Positions 15,327 through 24,182 are shown, numbered from the stretch's first letter. The stretch: DNA of 64,000 bases from Butyrivibrio sp. XPD2006 (GCF_000420865.1 NZ_ATVT01000008.1:110334-174333), one strand, 5' to 3'. Translations and numbers: made by a program. The notes: generated by a model not told the origin, from the sequence alone.

Positions 15327-16417
15327 TGAAATTAGTATCCGTAGACAAATTAATACCCGGAATGGTCGTATCAGAGAACGTCTATACTCTCGATGACAGG
15401 CTCGTAGCGCCAAAAGACACTGTTCTTACCCAAAAGGATATAGACAGGATAAGGTCTTTCTCCCTTTATAACATCTTTGTTGAAGAAGAGATGAAAGCGG
15501 TTCCTGAGGATAAGGAAGCGTCAGGAACAACCGATCTTGAGCCTTCATATTCCGAGAGACTTAGAAACACTCAGGAGTTCATTATTTTCAAGCAGCATAT
15601 AGAGGATTGTGCTGAAGAGCTTGAGGAGTCCTTTAGAATGCTTGCCAATGAGTCCATTCCTCTTGATGTGGATAAGCTGACTGAACCTGTTTATCACCTG
15701 TTTGTAGAAGCCGGTGGTACAGCAGGTATATTTGATATGCTCCATAATCTGCGAGACAATTCTGATGCTGTTTTCATGCATTCTCTTAATGTATCCCTTA
15801 TAAGCAATACGCTTGCAACATGGATGAGACTCCCTGAAGACAAGATTCAGGTTGCAACTGCTGCAGGTCTTTTACATGACATAGGCAAAATGCTGATTCC
15901 TTCATATCTGCTGAATAAAGACAAGCAGCTTACGGACTATGAGCAGAAAGCCATGAACGAGCATGTGCTTAAGGGTTATGAACTGGTCAAGGATAAGGAC
16001 ATTGATGTCCATATTAAAAATACAATCCTGATGCACCATGAGATGAGAGACGGAAGCGGATTCCCGCTCCATCTGAAGAATGAAAAGATTGATGAAATAT
16101 CATCTATTGTTACCATTGCAAATGTTTATGACAATTTGACAGCCAGAAGAGCACACAGGGATCCGATATGTCCGTTTGCTGTTATTGAGCATTTCGAGAA
16201 AAGCGGACTTGAGAAATACGAGCCCAATGCAATCATGACATTTATGGGTAACATCGTTAATACATTTATAGCTAACAGGGTTATGTTAAACACCGGCCAG
16301 GTTGGCGAAATCATCTTTATAAATCCCGATCATCTTTCAAAGCCTACGATCAAATGCGGAGATGAGTTTATTGATCTTGCAAAAAAACGTGGACTTTCTA
16401 TAGTTTCAGTCATCTGA
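15326..16417 (+). CDS. HD-GYP domain protein, probable c-di-GMP phosphodiesterase
   Basis: The 363-residue protein starts with MKLVSVDKLIPGMVVSENVY, the usual opening of the small N-terminal domain (DUF3391-like) of these proteins. The HD-GYP domain follows: His152, LLHDIGK (182-188), His213, HH at 237-238 and DGSGFP at 242-247 in place of the consensus DGSGYP. The metal ligands appear complete, so it is probably active in breaking down cyclic di-GMP, or a related cyclic dinucleotide. No receiver or membrane segment is present. There is no Shine-Dalgarno sequence: a TATAAT box ends six bases before the ATG. The N-terminus fits the family so well that a downstream start is unlikely. Confidence 0.85.
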   Translation: MKLVSVDKLIPGMVVSENVYTLDDRLVAPKDTVLTQKDIDRIRSFSLYNIFVEEEMKAVPEDKEASGTTDLEPSYSERLRNTQEFIIFKQHIEDCAEELEESFRMLANESIPLDVDKLTEPVYHLFVEAGGTAGIFDMLHNLRDNSDAVFMHSLNVSLISNTLATWMRLPEDKIQVATAAGLLHDIGKMLIPSYLLNKDKQLTDYEQKAMNEHVLKGYELVKDKDIDVHIKNTILMHHEMRDGSGFPLHLKNEKIDEISSIVTIANVYDNLTARRAHRDPICPFAVIEHFEKSGLEKYEPNAIMTFMGNIVNTFIANRVMLNTGQVGEIIFINPDHLSKPTIKCGDEFIDLAKKRGLSIVSVI

Positions 16418-16468
16418 AGTCAATTTGCACAAAAGCCGGAAACGAAATTTGTTAAAAGCGTTTCTTGT

Positions 16469-16541
16469 TATAAACATGGCGTTTTGTTACTATAAACATA
16501 AGGAAACCGATTGCTTAATACGGGTTTCCGAAACGTAACAA
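16469..16541 (+). terminator. Structured spacer with hairpin after the HD-GYP gene
   Basis: GGAAACC (16502-16508) faces GGTTTCC (16523-16529), and TTGTTAC (16484-16490) faces GTAACAA (16535-16541) around it. Two direct copies of TATAAACAT (16469-16477, 16491-16499) are 22 bases apart. The hairpin has no clean T run. It may be a terminator, an operator region for the next gene, or both. Confidence 0.35.
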
Positions 16542-16584
16542 TTTCTATTATAGCCGTCATGTTTCGGCAGAACGGAAGGCAAGA

Positions 16585-18057
16585 ATGACTGATAAATCTA
16601 AAGTTATTTTCGGCAATGTGATCGATGCAAAAGATTACAATAAAGCACTGAAATCTAAAAAGAAATTCATAAGAAAATACGGAGATGACTCATCTGTAGA
16701 TTACAAGATCCGCATATCCGACAATGAAGTGATAGGACCTATTCTTGGAGTAAAAAATATTGATGTTACTGCTAAGATAAAGGAAAACGAAGGAAATATC
16801 GATCCGGACAAGTCCATAATAGTAGGAAACATAAGAATGGGCTTCGGGCATTATCGTATTTCAATGGCTATGGCATCTTATGCAAAGCACCTGGGATATG
16901 TACCGTATTGGCTCGACCTTAATTCCTTCAAAGAAACAACCTGTACCAAAGTAATAAGTGCTCAGAACGATCTGTATTCACTGGGATCAAGACTTTCTAA
17001 AAACCCGATATTCAATAAGCTCGTATGGGAGCCTACCAATTATGAAGGATTCAGAGCTCTTACCTACAATTCATCAGATCAGAAGAACGCGGAGCTGATG
17101 GCTCCTGTTTATAAGAATATTGATAAAGACATTCCTGTTATTGCTACACACGTATGGCCTGCTCAGGCAGCAATCCATGCAGGAATGAAATACGTAGTTA
17201 ATGCTATTCCTGACAACTGGCCTATGGCACTTCATCTTTCTGAAGGCTCACTTCATACTATCCAGTGCAGGAATGCTTACATGGGATATCGCATACTTAA
17301 CGGAATGAACAAAAAGAAGGTATGCAGCCCGATGCCTCAGAATTCTCTTGTTTACACCGGTCATTACATCGACTATGAGCTTGTTTCCAACATCGAGAAA
17401 GACTGCGAAGCACGTGTGGCGAGAAGAGAGATGAGAAAGCCCATGAGATTTCTTTTGACCATCGGCGGAGCCGGAGCTCAGAAGGAGATATTTGCTGAGA
17501 TAATCAAACACCTTATACCGTACATAAGAGACAATAAGGCAGCTCTTTATGTTAATGTAGGTGATTACAGAAATGTATGGGACGAGCTGATAAAAGAGAT
17601 TCCTGAAATGAAGGAGCTTTCCAAAGAGCACATGGACAACTGGGAAGACACCTGCAGATTTGCTGAGGATGCTCTGGATGAGAGCACAACAGTAACAGGA
17701 ATACACGGTTTTTATCACGCAGATATATTTAAGGCTGTTTACACAACCAACCTTCTTATGAGAAGCTGTGATGTTCTTGTTACAAAGCCCAGTGAACTCG
17801 CGTTTTATCCTGTTCCGAAGCTTTTTATAAAGAGAGTTGGCAAGCATGAGATGTGGGGGGCAATTCATTCGGCTGAGATAGGAGACGGAACTTTAGAGTG
17901 CAGAGACATACCTCACACAATTCAGATGCTTGAGCAGTTCCTTAAGACAGATCTGTTAAATGAAATGTGCAGCAACATCATTGAAAATAAAAAAGCCGGA
18001 ATATACGACGGAGCCAAAAAAGTTGTAGAGCTGGCTGTAGCTATGAAAAATAAGTAA
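16585..18057 (+). CDS. GT-B-like protein of unknown function beside a beta-glucan locus
   Basis: A 490-residue soluble protein that I cannot name. It has features of a GT-B glycosyltransferase fold of the MurG/MGDG synthase type: a Gly-rich N-terminal loop GNIRMGFGHYR (about 82-92), a second Rossmann-like start at about 290 (LLTIGGAGAQKE), and a C-terminal VTKPSELAFYPVP segment followed by an acidic GDGT turn, where such enzymes bind the sugar nucleotide. These resemblances are by eye only. It lies 23 bases before the GPH transporter gene, suggesting an operon. Sugar-nucleotide transfer or phosphorylase-like handling of imported oligosaccharides is possible. The ribosome binding site (GGAAGG) is modest. 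Confidence 0.5.
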   Translation: MTDKSKVIFGNVIDAKDYNKALKSKKKFIRKYGDDSSVDYKIRISDNEVIGPILGVKNIDVTAKIKENEGNIDPDKSIIVGNIRMGFGHYRISMAMASYAKHLGYVPYWLDLNSFKETTCTKVISAQNDLYSLGSRLSKNPIFNKLVWEPTNYEGFRALTYNSSDQKNAELMAPVYKNIDKDIPVIATHVWPAQAAIHAGMKYVVNAIPDNWPMALHLSEGSLHTIQCRNAYMGYRILNGMNKKKVCSPMPQNSLVYTGHYIDYELVSNIEKDCEARVARREMRKPMRFLLTIGGAGAQKEIFAEIIKHLIPYIRDNKAALYVNVGDYRNVWDELIKEIPEMKELSKEHMDNWEDTCRFAEDALDESTTVTGIHGFYHADIFKAVYTTNLLMRSCDVLVTKPSELAFYPVPKLFIKRVGKHEMWGAIHSAEIGDGTLECRDIPHTIQMLEQFLKTDLLNEMCSNIIENKKAGIYDGAKKVVELAVAMKNK

Positions 18058-18080
18058 GCGTAAGGCTGAGGGAGACAATC

Positions 18081-19940
18081 GTGGAAAAGAGAACTTTAAC
18101 AGGACTTGAAAAATTTGCATACGGAATCGGTGCAGTCGGAAAAGACATGGTTTACATGCTTTCTGCATCATATGTACTTTACTATTTCCAGGACATCATG
18201 GGTGTTAGTGCCATTGCAATGGGCATAATACTTCTGGTTGCCCGTGTATTTGATGCGTTCAATGACCCTATCATGGGTGTTATTGTAGCCAAGACCAAAA
18301 CAAAATGGGGTAAGTTCAGACCATGGCTTATGATTGGTACGATAACCAATACAGTGCTGCTTATCATGATGTTTGCAGCACCACCTTCACTGTCACCTAA
18401 GGGACTTATAGCTTATGCAGCTGTTACTTATATCATGTGGGGCGTTACCTATACAATGATGGACATCCCATATTGGTCAATGGTTCCTGCGTTTACAGAA
18501 AGCGGTAAGGAAAGAGAGGGACTTTCAGCGCTTGCACGTTCCTGTGCCGGTGTTGGTTCAGCCATCATCACTATTGTTACCGTAATGAGCGTATCTGCCA
18601 TCGGTTCAAGCATGGCAGCCCAGAGTACCGAAAATATTGTAAAAGAGTATGATGCATCAAATACCTCTTTTACCTACTATGTGATTGAGAGAGATGCAGA
18701 CGGAAATGCAACATCAAATAAGACAGAGCTTAACGGTGAACGCGTAGATGTTGTTATCACAGGAACACAGAAAGTATTTGACGGCGCTGTGGGAGATGAA
18801 GACACAAAGGCAGGCGTCATTTATCTTAACAACGACAATACGGACTACACATTTACAGCTTCCGGATTAACAATGGCAAAGTCTGACGGAAATAATGCTA
18901 TTGAGATTTCAATGGACAGTCAGGATTGCGGAGAAGGAGTTGTTGCAATTTACGTGCCTTCAGAGGAGTACAATGCAATTACATCGGCATCTGACACTAA
19001 TCTTAAGATCATGGCTGCATCAACTCTTGAAGTAGAGAGACTTGGTTTCAAATATTTCTCAATCATCATAGGTATTCTGTTTGTTCTCTTTATCACGATC
19101 ACATGTGTATGCATCAAAGAGAAGTCGACAGTAGACATGAAGACTGCATCCATCGGTGAAATGTTCAGAGCTCTTGTTCAGAACGATCAGGCTATGACTA
19201 TCGTTATAACCATTGTTCTTGTTAACACTGCACTCTACATTACATCAAACCTTTTGATATACTTCTTCAAATATGATCTCGCAGGATCTAACTGGCAGGG
19301 CAATTATACACTGTTCAATACCTTTGCAGGCGGAATGCAGATTCTTGCTATGATGCTTCTATTCCCGCTTCTTAGAAAGGCGTTTACAACACTTAAGATA
19401 TTCTATGTATGTGTAATTGCTGAGATTGCAGGTTATATAGTTCTTCTTACAATGGCTCTTAGCGGAGTTACCAATGTATTTGTATTCTTTATTCCGGGAT
19501 TCTTTATCATGTCGGGCGCAGGAATCCTCAATGTAGTTGTTACAGTATTCCTGGCAAACACAGTTGATTACGGTGAGATCAAGAATTACAGAAGAGATGA
19601 GTCAGTCATATTCTCTATGCAGACTTTCGTAGTTAAGCTCGCATCCGGTATTGCAGCTCTGGTGGCATCTATCTGCCTCACAGTATTCAATATCCAGGAG
19701 AGCAGCTCTACAGTTCTTGATATGAAAGCTCTTTTAGACAAAATAGCAAATTCAGGTGTTCTTACATCTATTGATAACAGTGCTGTTGTCGGCCTTCGTA
19801 TGATCATGACAATAGGACCTACAATCGTTCTTGTTATTGCACTTTTATTCTTCAAGGCCAGATATATCCTCAATGATGAGAAGCTTCAGGAGATATCAAT
19901 GGAACTTGTAATGAGAAAATCAAAAGGAGAAGAGCAGTAA
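18081..19940 (+). CDS. GPH-type sugar transporter (MFS) with an extra external domain
   Basis: A 619-residue member of the glycoside-pentoside-hexuronide cation symporter family. It has about 12 membrane helices, the family's early segment with DAFNDPIMG (58-66) and a basic loop KTKTKWGKFRPW (71-82). Family members are usually 450-500 residues; the excess is a hydrophilic stretch at about 178-322 between helices 5 and 6, predicted outside the cell, with many Asn, Asp and Thr in beta-like alternation. The start is GTG 18081 after GAGGGAG. It follows the GT-B-like gene and precedes (convergently) an AraC regulator and the GH16 enzyme, so uptake of beta-glucan oligosaccharides is likely but inferred. 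A terminator lies beyond its stop, inside the regulator gene. Confidence 0.87.
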   Translation: MEKRTLTGLEKFAYGIGAVGKDMVYMLSASYVLYYFQDIMGVSAIAMGIILLVARVFDAFNDPIMGVIVAKTKTKWGKFRPWLMIGTITNTVLLIMMFAAPPSLSPKGLIAYAAVTYIMWGVTYTMMDIPYWSMVPAFTESGKEREGLSALARSCAGVGSAIITIVTVMSVSAIGSSMAAQSTENIVKEYDASNTSFTYYVIERDADGNATSNKTELNGERVDVVITGTQKVFDGAVGDEDTKAGVIYLNNDNTDYTFTASGLTMAKSDGNNAIEISMDSQDCGEGVVAIYVPSEEYNAITSASDTNLKIMAASTLEVERLGFKYFSIIIGILFVLFITITCVCIKEKSTVDMKTASIGEMFRALVQNDQAMTIVITIVLVNTALYITSNLLIYFFKYDLAGSNWQGNYTLFNTFAGGMQILAMMLLFPLLRKAFTTLKIFYVCVIAEIAGYIVLLTMALSGVTNVFVFFIPGFFIMSGAGILNVVVTVFLANTVDYGEIKNYRRDESVIFSMQTFVVKLASGIAALVASICLTVFNIQESSSTVLDMKALLDKIANSGVLTSIDNSAVVGLRMIMTIGPTIVLVIALLFFKARYILNDEKLQEISMELVMRKSKGEEQ

Positions 19941-19945
19941 AATGC

Positions 19946-20698
19946 TTACTCAATAGAAAATTCATCTTCACTTCCTTTCCAATGAGTACCGTAATACATT
20001 TTACGGTACTTTTTTGGTGTAAGATTTGTCTCTTCTGAAAAGAGCTTTATGAAATGACTCTGGGATGAAAAAGAAAGGTATGAAGCGATCTCAACCATTG
20101 AAAAATCCGAGAATCTAAGCAGGTTCTTGGCTTTGTCAATCTTGACCTTTCTGATGTAGTCACTGGGTGATATGCCCATTTCAGACTTAAAAAGACGTGA
20201 TATATAGCTGGCGGAGTTTCCTGTAAAGTCAGCCAGATCTTCAATGGTTATGCGCTCCTTGATATGCGCATAGATATAGTTGATGCACTCGGAAATGGGT
20301 CTTGAAAGAGCAGCGTTCTGCCTTAAAACCTGCATTCTTCTCGTGTAATCAAGGATCATTTTGTTATGCCACTGCTCAATCTCATCGAGTGTGAAGAGAT
20401 AATCAAGTCTCTGTATATAATGATCGCTGAGCCTGAATGACATCTCCATTTCCATACCGTTTTCTGTACATATTCTTGAAACAAGCGCAGCAGTAACAAT
20501 AAAGTGATATTTAAGATTAAGGACAGGGTCTTTTGACAAGACTCCGACACCTTCATTATCCATAAACCTGTGCTGTTTGCAGTTCTCTATAATTGCTTCC
20601 ACATCACCTCCGGCAACCTGTCTGTAGAATAACAGTTCGTCGTTCTGATTTCTGTGGATCATTTCCTTATCCAGATTAAAAAGCTTTTCCGTATCCAT
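19946..20698 (-). CDS. AraC-family transcription regulator
   Basis: A 250-residue regulator. The C-terminal two-HTH AraC domain (about 150-245) is clear: INYIYAHIKERITIEDLA, then SYISRLFKSEMGISPSDYIR, then a second HTH with SQSHFIKLFSEETNLTPKKYR. The N-terminal 145 residues are the sensor part, without an obvious cupin signature. I chose ATG 20698 because AAGGAG lies just upstream; the open frame extends 21 codons further with no ribosome binding site. It is divergent from the GH16 gene across about 175 bases and convergent with the transporter, the usual position for a local carbohydrate-responsive activator of both. The ligand cannot be read from sequence. Confidence 0.9.
   Translation of the reverse strand: MDTEKLFNLDKEMIHRNQNDELLFYRQVAGGDVEAIIENCKQHRFMDNEGVGVLSKDPVLNLKYHFIVTAALVSRICTENGMEMEMSFRLSDHYIQRLDYLFTLDEIEQWHNKMILDYTRRMQVLRQNAALSRPISECINYIYAHIKERITIEDLADFTGNSASYISRLFKSEMGISPSDYIRKVKIDKAKNLLRFSDFSMVEIASYLSFSSQSHFIKLFSEETNLTPKKYRKMYYGTHWKGSEDEFSIE
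19985..20015 (+). terminator. Terminator for the transporter, inside the AraC coding region
   Basis: AGTACCGTAA (19985-19994) faces TTACGGTACT (20001-20010) and is followed by TTTTT: a perfect 10-bp intrinsic terminator for the rightward transporter gene. The same bases encode the AraC protein's C-terminus (KKYRKMYYGTHW) on the other strand. Confidence 0.85.
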
Positions 20699-20796
20699 AA
20701 CATACTCCTTTTGCACATTCGGCTTTTTGTGATGATAACACATCCATGCTCTGTAATGCAATTTTATGTCATGAATATGATATTTTTTCTTCTCTT

Positions 20797-20826
20797 TTGA
20801 TATAGAAATTCTAAAAAAAGTATTAA
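20797..20826 (+). promoter_or_regulatory. Candidate promoter of the GH16 gene
   Basis: TTGATA (20797-20802) and TATTAA (20821-20826) with an 18-base spacer stand about 48 bases before the start codon. The gap to the divergent AraC gene leaves room for regulator sites, but no clear repeat pair was seen. Confidence 0.45.
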
Positions 20827-20873
20827 CATGACCTTTGTGTTACAAACAATAAGTTATGGGTAAGGAGAAGCTT

Positions 20874-23800
20874 ATGAAAAAGTTTAGACGCAGAAGTTTA
20901 AGTGTAGTTGCTATGTCAGCTATGCTTGCTTTTACCGGAATATCTTTTCCTGTAAATGCAAGTGCTGCAAAGGGGGCAGAGACTGACAGCGATGGTTATT
21001 CACTTGTGTGGGCTGATGAGTTTGACGGCGGAGAGCTGAATACATCAGACTGGAATGTTGAGCAGCATGAGCCCGGATGGGTAAATGCAGAACTCCAGAG
21101 ATACACAGGACTCGATGAGGGTAACATTGAGGTAAATGATGGAAATCTTATAATCAAGCCTCATGTGACTGATTCTGAAGAAAATGCTTCAGAAGAGGAC
21201 AATGAGGAGCCTGCAGAGGTAAAAGAAACAGATGTTGACTTTACAGTTGATTATGGCGCAGACACTTCTGAAACAATTGCAATACAGGTTAACTTCGGAC
21301 TTATCGGGGACGGTTTCGAAGAAACATCAGCAGCTGCCAATGTAACAATTTCAGAAGTTTCATTAAAAGACATAACAGATGAAGAGAATCCTGTTGATAT
21401 TATTACCGAGTTTGATGGGAACTGGATTGGAGGAGTAACTTCTCCTGCGGCAGGAAGCTTCTCTTTTAACAACGTATCAGCATTTCTTACAATTGAGAAT
21501 GCCGGCGAGGCAAACTGGAACTTCCAGATTCAGAGACAGGGACTTACTTTTGAAACAGGTCATAAATATGCATTTCACATGAAAGCATCATCCGATGCTG
21601 ACAGAGCAGTAGAACTCAGTGCACTTGATCCTGACAATAACTATGCATGGTACGGCGGAACAAAAGCTCTTATTGAGGGAAGTGCTGCAGAAGGCGGAAA
21701 CAGTTCATCGGGTAGCGGAAAAAGAGAGATTACATCAGGCAGAATCACAACTCAGGGCAAACATGATTTCACATATGGACGTTTCGAGGCAAGAGCCAAG
21801 GTTCCTGCAGGCCAGGGATATCTTCCTGCTTTCTGGCTTATGGCTACAGATGAAGGACTTTACGGACAGTGGCCTAAGTGTGGCGAGATAGACATCATGG
21901 AAGTAATGGGACAGGACACAAGCAAGTCCTATCACACTATCCACTATGGTTACAGCTCGGGAACAGGACATAAAGAGAACCAGGGAAGTAAGACACTTTC
22001 AGACGGTTCATTTTCCGACGAATTCCATACATATACACTTGACTGGGATCCCGGCAAGATTACATGGTATGTGGATGGAGAGGAAGTTTACACAACAAGC
22101 GACTGGTATACAGGAACTGATGATGATAATCAGGTTACATATCCTGCACCGTTTGATCAGGATTTTTACATCATTCTTAATCTTGCGGTAGGCGGTAGCT
22201 GGGTAGGATATCCGGATGACGACGTCTATGCCAATATGAATGACCAGAGCTACGAGATAGACTATGTAAGAGTTTATCAGAAGTCTGCAGAAGAGTATGC
22301 AAGACTTGAAGAAGAGTGCAAGCGCCCTGAGAAGGAAATCAGCTTCAGAGAGGCCGATGAGAGCGGAAACTATATCATAAACGGCGATTTTTCTAAAGAG
22401 ATCGGTATTGACGGGGATATCAATGCTGATAAGGACAACTGGAAGTTCCATACAGAGTCGGATGCGTCCGGTGCAACATACGCTATAAAAGATAATTCAA
22501 TAAAAGTAACACCTGACAAAGCAGGTTCACAGAATCACAGTGTTCAGCTTAAGCAGGAAAATGTGCCTATGTACAAAGGATGGGAGTATGAGCTCACCTT
22601 TGATGCAGTGGCAGACGAAGAAAGGGATATTGTTGTAGATGTAGAAGGTCCGGACAGAGGTTGGACCAGATATATGCAGGATACAACTGTAAGAGTGGGC
22701 ACTGAGAAACAGAGCTATTCCTACACATTTACCATGAACGACAAGAACGATCCAAACAGTTCTGTTGAATTTAACTTTGGTAAGAATACACCTACATCAG
22801 CCGTAACAATTTCTAATGTCAGACTTGTACATAAATCAGGAGATGAAATTGTAGACGACAATGCCAAGTCAATCAGACCCGACGGTAACTATGTCTATAA
22901 CGGCTCTTTTGATCAGGGTGACAGAAGGCTGGGATACTGGGAATTCAGTGAGGATGATTCACAGTATATTTCAGTAACAAACGCAGGAACAAAGAGAGAA
23001 CTTAAAGTGTCAGTACCGGAAGGAAAGACTGTAACAATAAGACAGTCTGCACTTTCACCAATCGGAAAAGGACAGTACGAATTATCACTTAATGCAAGGA
23101 CTGAGGACGGTACAGCGGATGGGCTTACTGTTAATATGGCAGGAAATACTTATGTGCCCGAACTTACAGCTTCTGATACAAAGTTTGCCAAGAAGCTGAA
23201 CTATGACGTTGATCTCGACAGAGATGCATCTAATGTAGAGCTCACCTTCAAGGGAGCAGGAACATATTTTGTTGATAACGTATTCTTTACAGAGTCAGCA
23301 CTTATTAAGAATGGTTCATTTAATGCAGGACTTTCTAGCTTTAGTCCATACATTGATTCACAGGTAAAGGCAAATTATGTCGTAGATAACATGAACGGCA
23401 ACGACAACACATTTGCAATTACAATTCAGGACACAGTTGCAGAGACTGATGCAAATAATTGGTACGTTCAGCTTAATCAGGACGGCGTTACTCTTGAACA
23501 AGGTAAGAGCTACAGATTATCGCTCCGTATGAAGTCTTCAATTGAGAGAAAAGTTAAATATTGCATGCAGCAGTTTGAAGGCGACTGGACTAATTATTCA
23601 GGAAACGGCCCTGTAACAATCGGACCTGAATGGAAAACATTTACAACAGAGTTTAAGATGGAATACCCGACAGATACAAATACAAGATTCAATGTGACTA
23701 TGGGCTCCATCGACGGCGAGAGAATTTCAACTCAACATGACGTATTCATTGATGATATAAGCCTTATTGAGATAGATGAGGCATCAGTAGAGCCTCAGAA

Positions 23801-24125
23801 TCCTGATCAGCCCGGAACAGATCCGACAGTTGAGCCCCAGAATCCGCAGAACCCTGATGAGCCCGGAACAGATCCGTCAGTTGAGCCCCAGGATCCACAG
23901 AATCCTGATGAGCCCGGAACAGATCCGTCAGTAGAACCCCAGGATCCGCAGAATCCTGATCAGCCTCAGGAGCCTGACCAGCCTCAGGAGCCGGATGAGC
24001 CTGAGCCTGAACCTCAGCAGCCTGTTATTGTACTGCCGATTATACAGATAATTGCCCCGGTTGTAAGGACAGTTAAGAAGGTTCTGTTTGCAGTAACAAG
24101 CATACTGAGAAGATTATTCTGGTAA
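20874..24125 (+). CDS. Secreted GH16 beta-glucanase (laminarinase/lichenase type) with several CBM4/9-like modules
   Basis: The 1083-residue protein has a signal peptide (about 1-32, ending SFPVNASAA). The GH16 domain starts with LVWADEFDGGEL, is interrupted after DGNLIIKP (about 95), and resumes with TSGRITTQGKHDFTYGRFE (about 287-305) through the catalytic EIDIME (338-343) to about 470. The interruption (about 115-269) looks like a carbohydrate-binding module. Three further CBM4/9-like modules follow (roughly 497-654, 666-807, 810-967), then acidic proline-rich repeats of the PQNPDEPGTDPSVE type and a hydrophobic, basic tail ending RRLFW. I chose ATG 20874 for its AAGGAG site; an ATG at 20856 has none. 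GH16 enzymes of this group cut beta-1,3- or mixed beta-1,3/1,4-glucans. A terminator follows. Confidence 0.92.
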   Translation: MKKFRRRSLSVVAMSAMLAFTGISFPVNASAAKGAETDSDGYSLVWADEFDGGELNTSDWNVEQHEPGWVNAELQRYTGLDEGNIEVNDGNLIIKPHVTDSEENASEEDNEEPAEVKETDVDFTVDYGADTSETIAIQVNFGLIGDGFEETSAAANVTISEVSLKDITDEENPVDIITEFDGNWIGGVTSPAAGSFSFNNVSAFLTIENAGEANWNFQIQRQGLTFETGHKYAFHMKASSDADRAVELSALDPDNNYAWYGGTKALIEGSAAEGGNSSSGSGKREITSGRITTQGKHDFTYGRFEARAKVPAGQGYLPAFWLMATDEGLYGQWPKCGEIDIMEVMGQDTSKSYHTIHYGYSSGTGHKENQGSKTLSDGSFSDEFHTYTLDWDPGKITWYVDGEEVYTTSDWYTGTDDDNQVTYPAPFDQDFYIILNLAVGGSWVGYPDDDVYANMNDQSYEIDYVRVYQKSAEEYARLEEECKRPEKEISFREADESGNYIINGDFSKEIGIDGDINADKDNWKFHTESDASGATYAIKDNSIKVTPDKAGSQNHSVQLKQENVPMYKGWEYELTFDAVADEERDIVVDVEGPDRGWTRYMQDTTVRVGTEKQSYSYTFTMNDKNDPNSSVEFNFGKNTPTSAVTISNVRLVHKSGDEIVDDNAKSIRPDGNYVYNGSFDQGDRRLGYWEFSEDDSQYISVTNAGTKRELKVSVPEGKTVTIRQSALSPIGKGQYELSLNARTEDGTADGLTVNMAGNTYVPELTASDTKFAKKLNYDVDLDRDASNVELTFKGAGTYFVDNVFFTESALIKNGSFNAGLSSFSPYIDSQVKANYVVDNMNGNDNTFAITIQDTVAETDANNWYVQLNQDGVTLEQGKSYRLSLRMKSSIERKVKYCMQQFEGDWTNYSGNGPVTIGPEWKTFTTEFKMEYPTDTNTRFNVTMGSIDGERISTQHDVFIDDISLIEIDEASVEPQNPDQPGTDPTVEPQNPQNPDEPGTDPSVEPQDPQNPDEPGTDPSVEPQDPQNPDQPQEPDQPQEPDEPEPEPQQPVIVLPIIQIIAPVVRTVKKVLFAVTSILRRLFW

Positions 24126-24147
24126 TAACATATATACCCTACACATA

Positions 24148-24182
24148 GCTCCCCGATAATAACACCTCTGTTATCGGGGAGC
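24148..24182 (+). terminator. Hairpin after the GH16 gene
   Basis: A perfect 12-bp stem (24148-24159 with 24171-24182) rich in G+C stands 22 bases after the stop. The T run is poor, so its efficiency is uncertain. Confidence 0.6.

Noticed and set aside
17248..17868. Antisense frame (206 codons) in the GT-B-like gene
   Set aside because: Its product has erratic composition and no start signal, whereas the sense protein shows ordered motifs and close spacing with the next gene.
23800..24010. Tandem repeats at the end of the GH16 gene as a DNA-level repeat array
   Set aside because: They are in frame and encode a proline-rich linker, so they are best explained as protein repeats.
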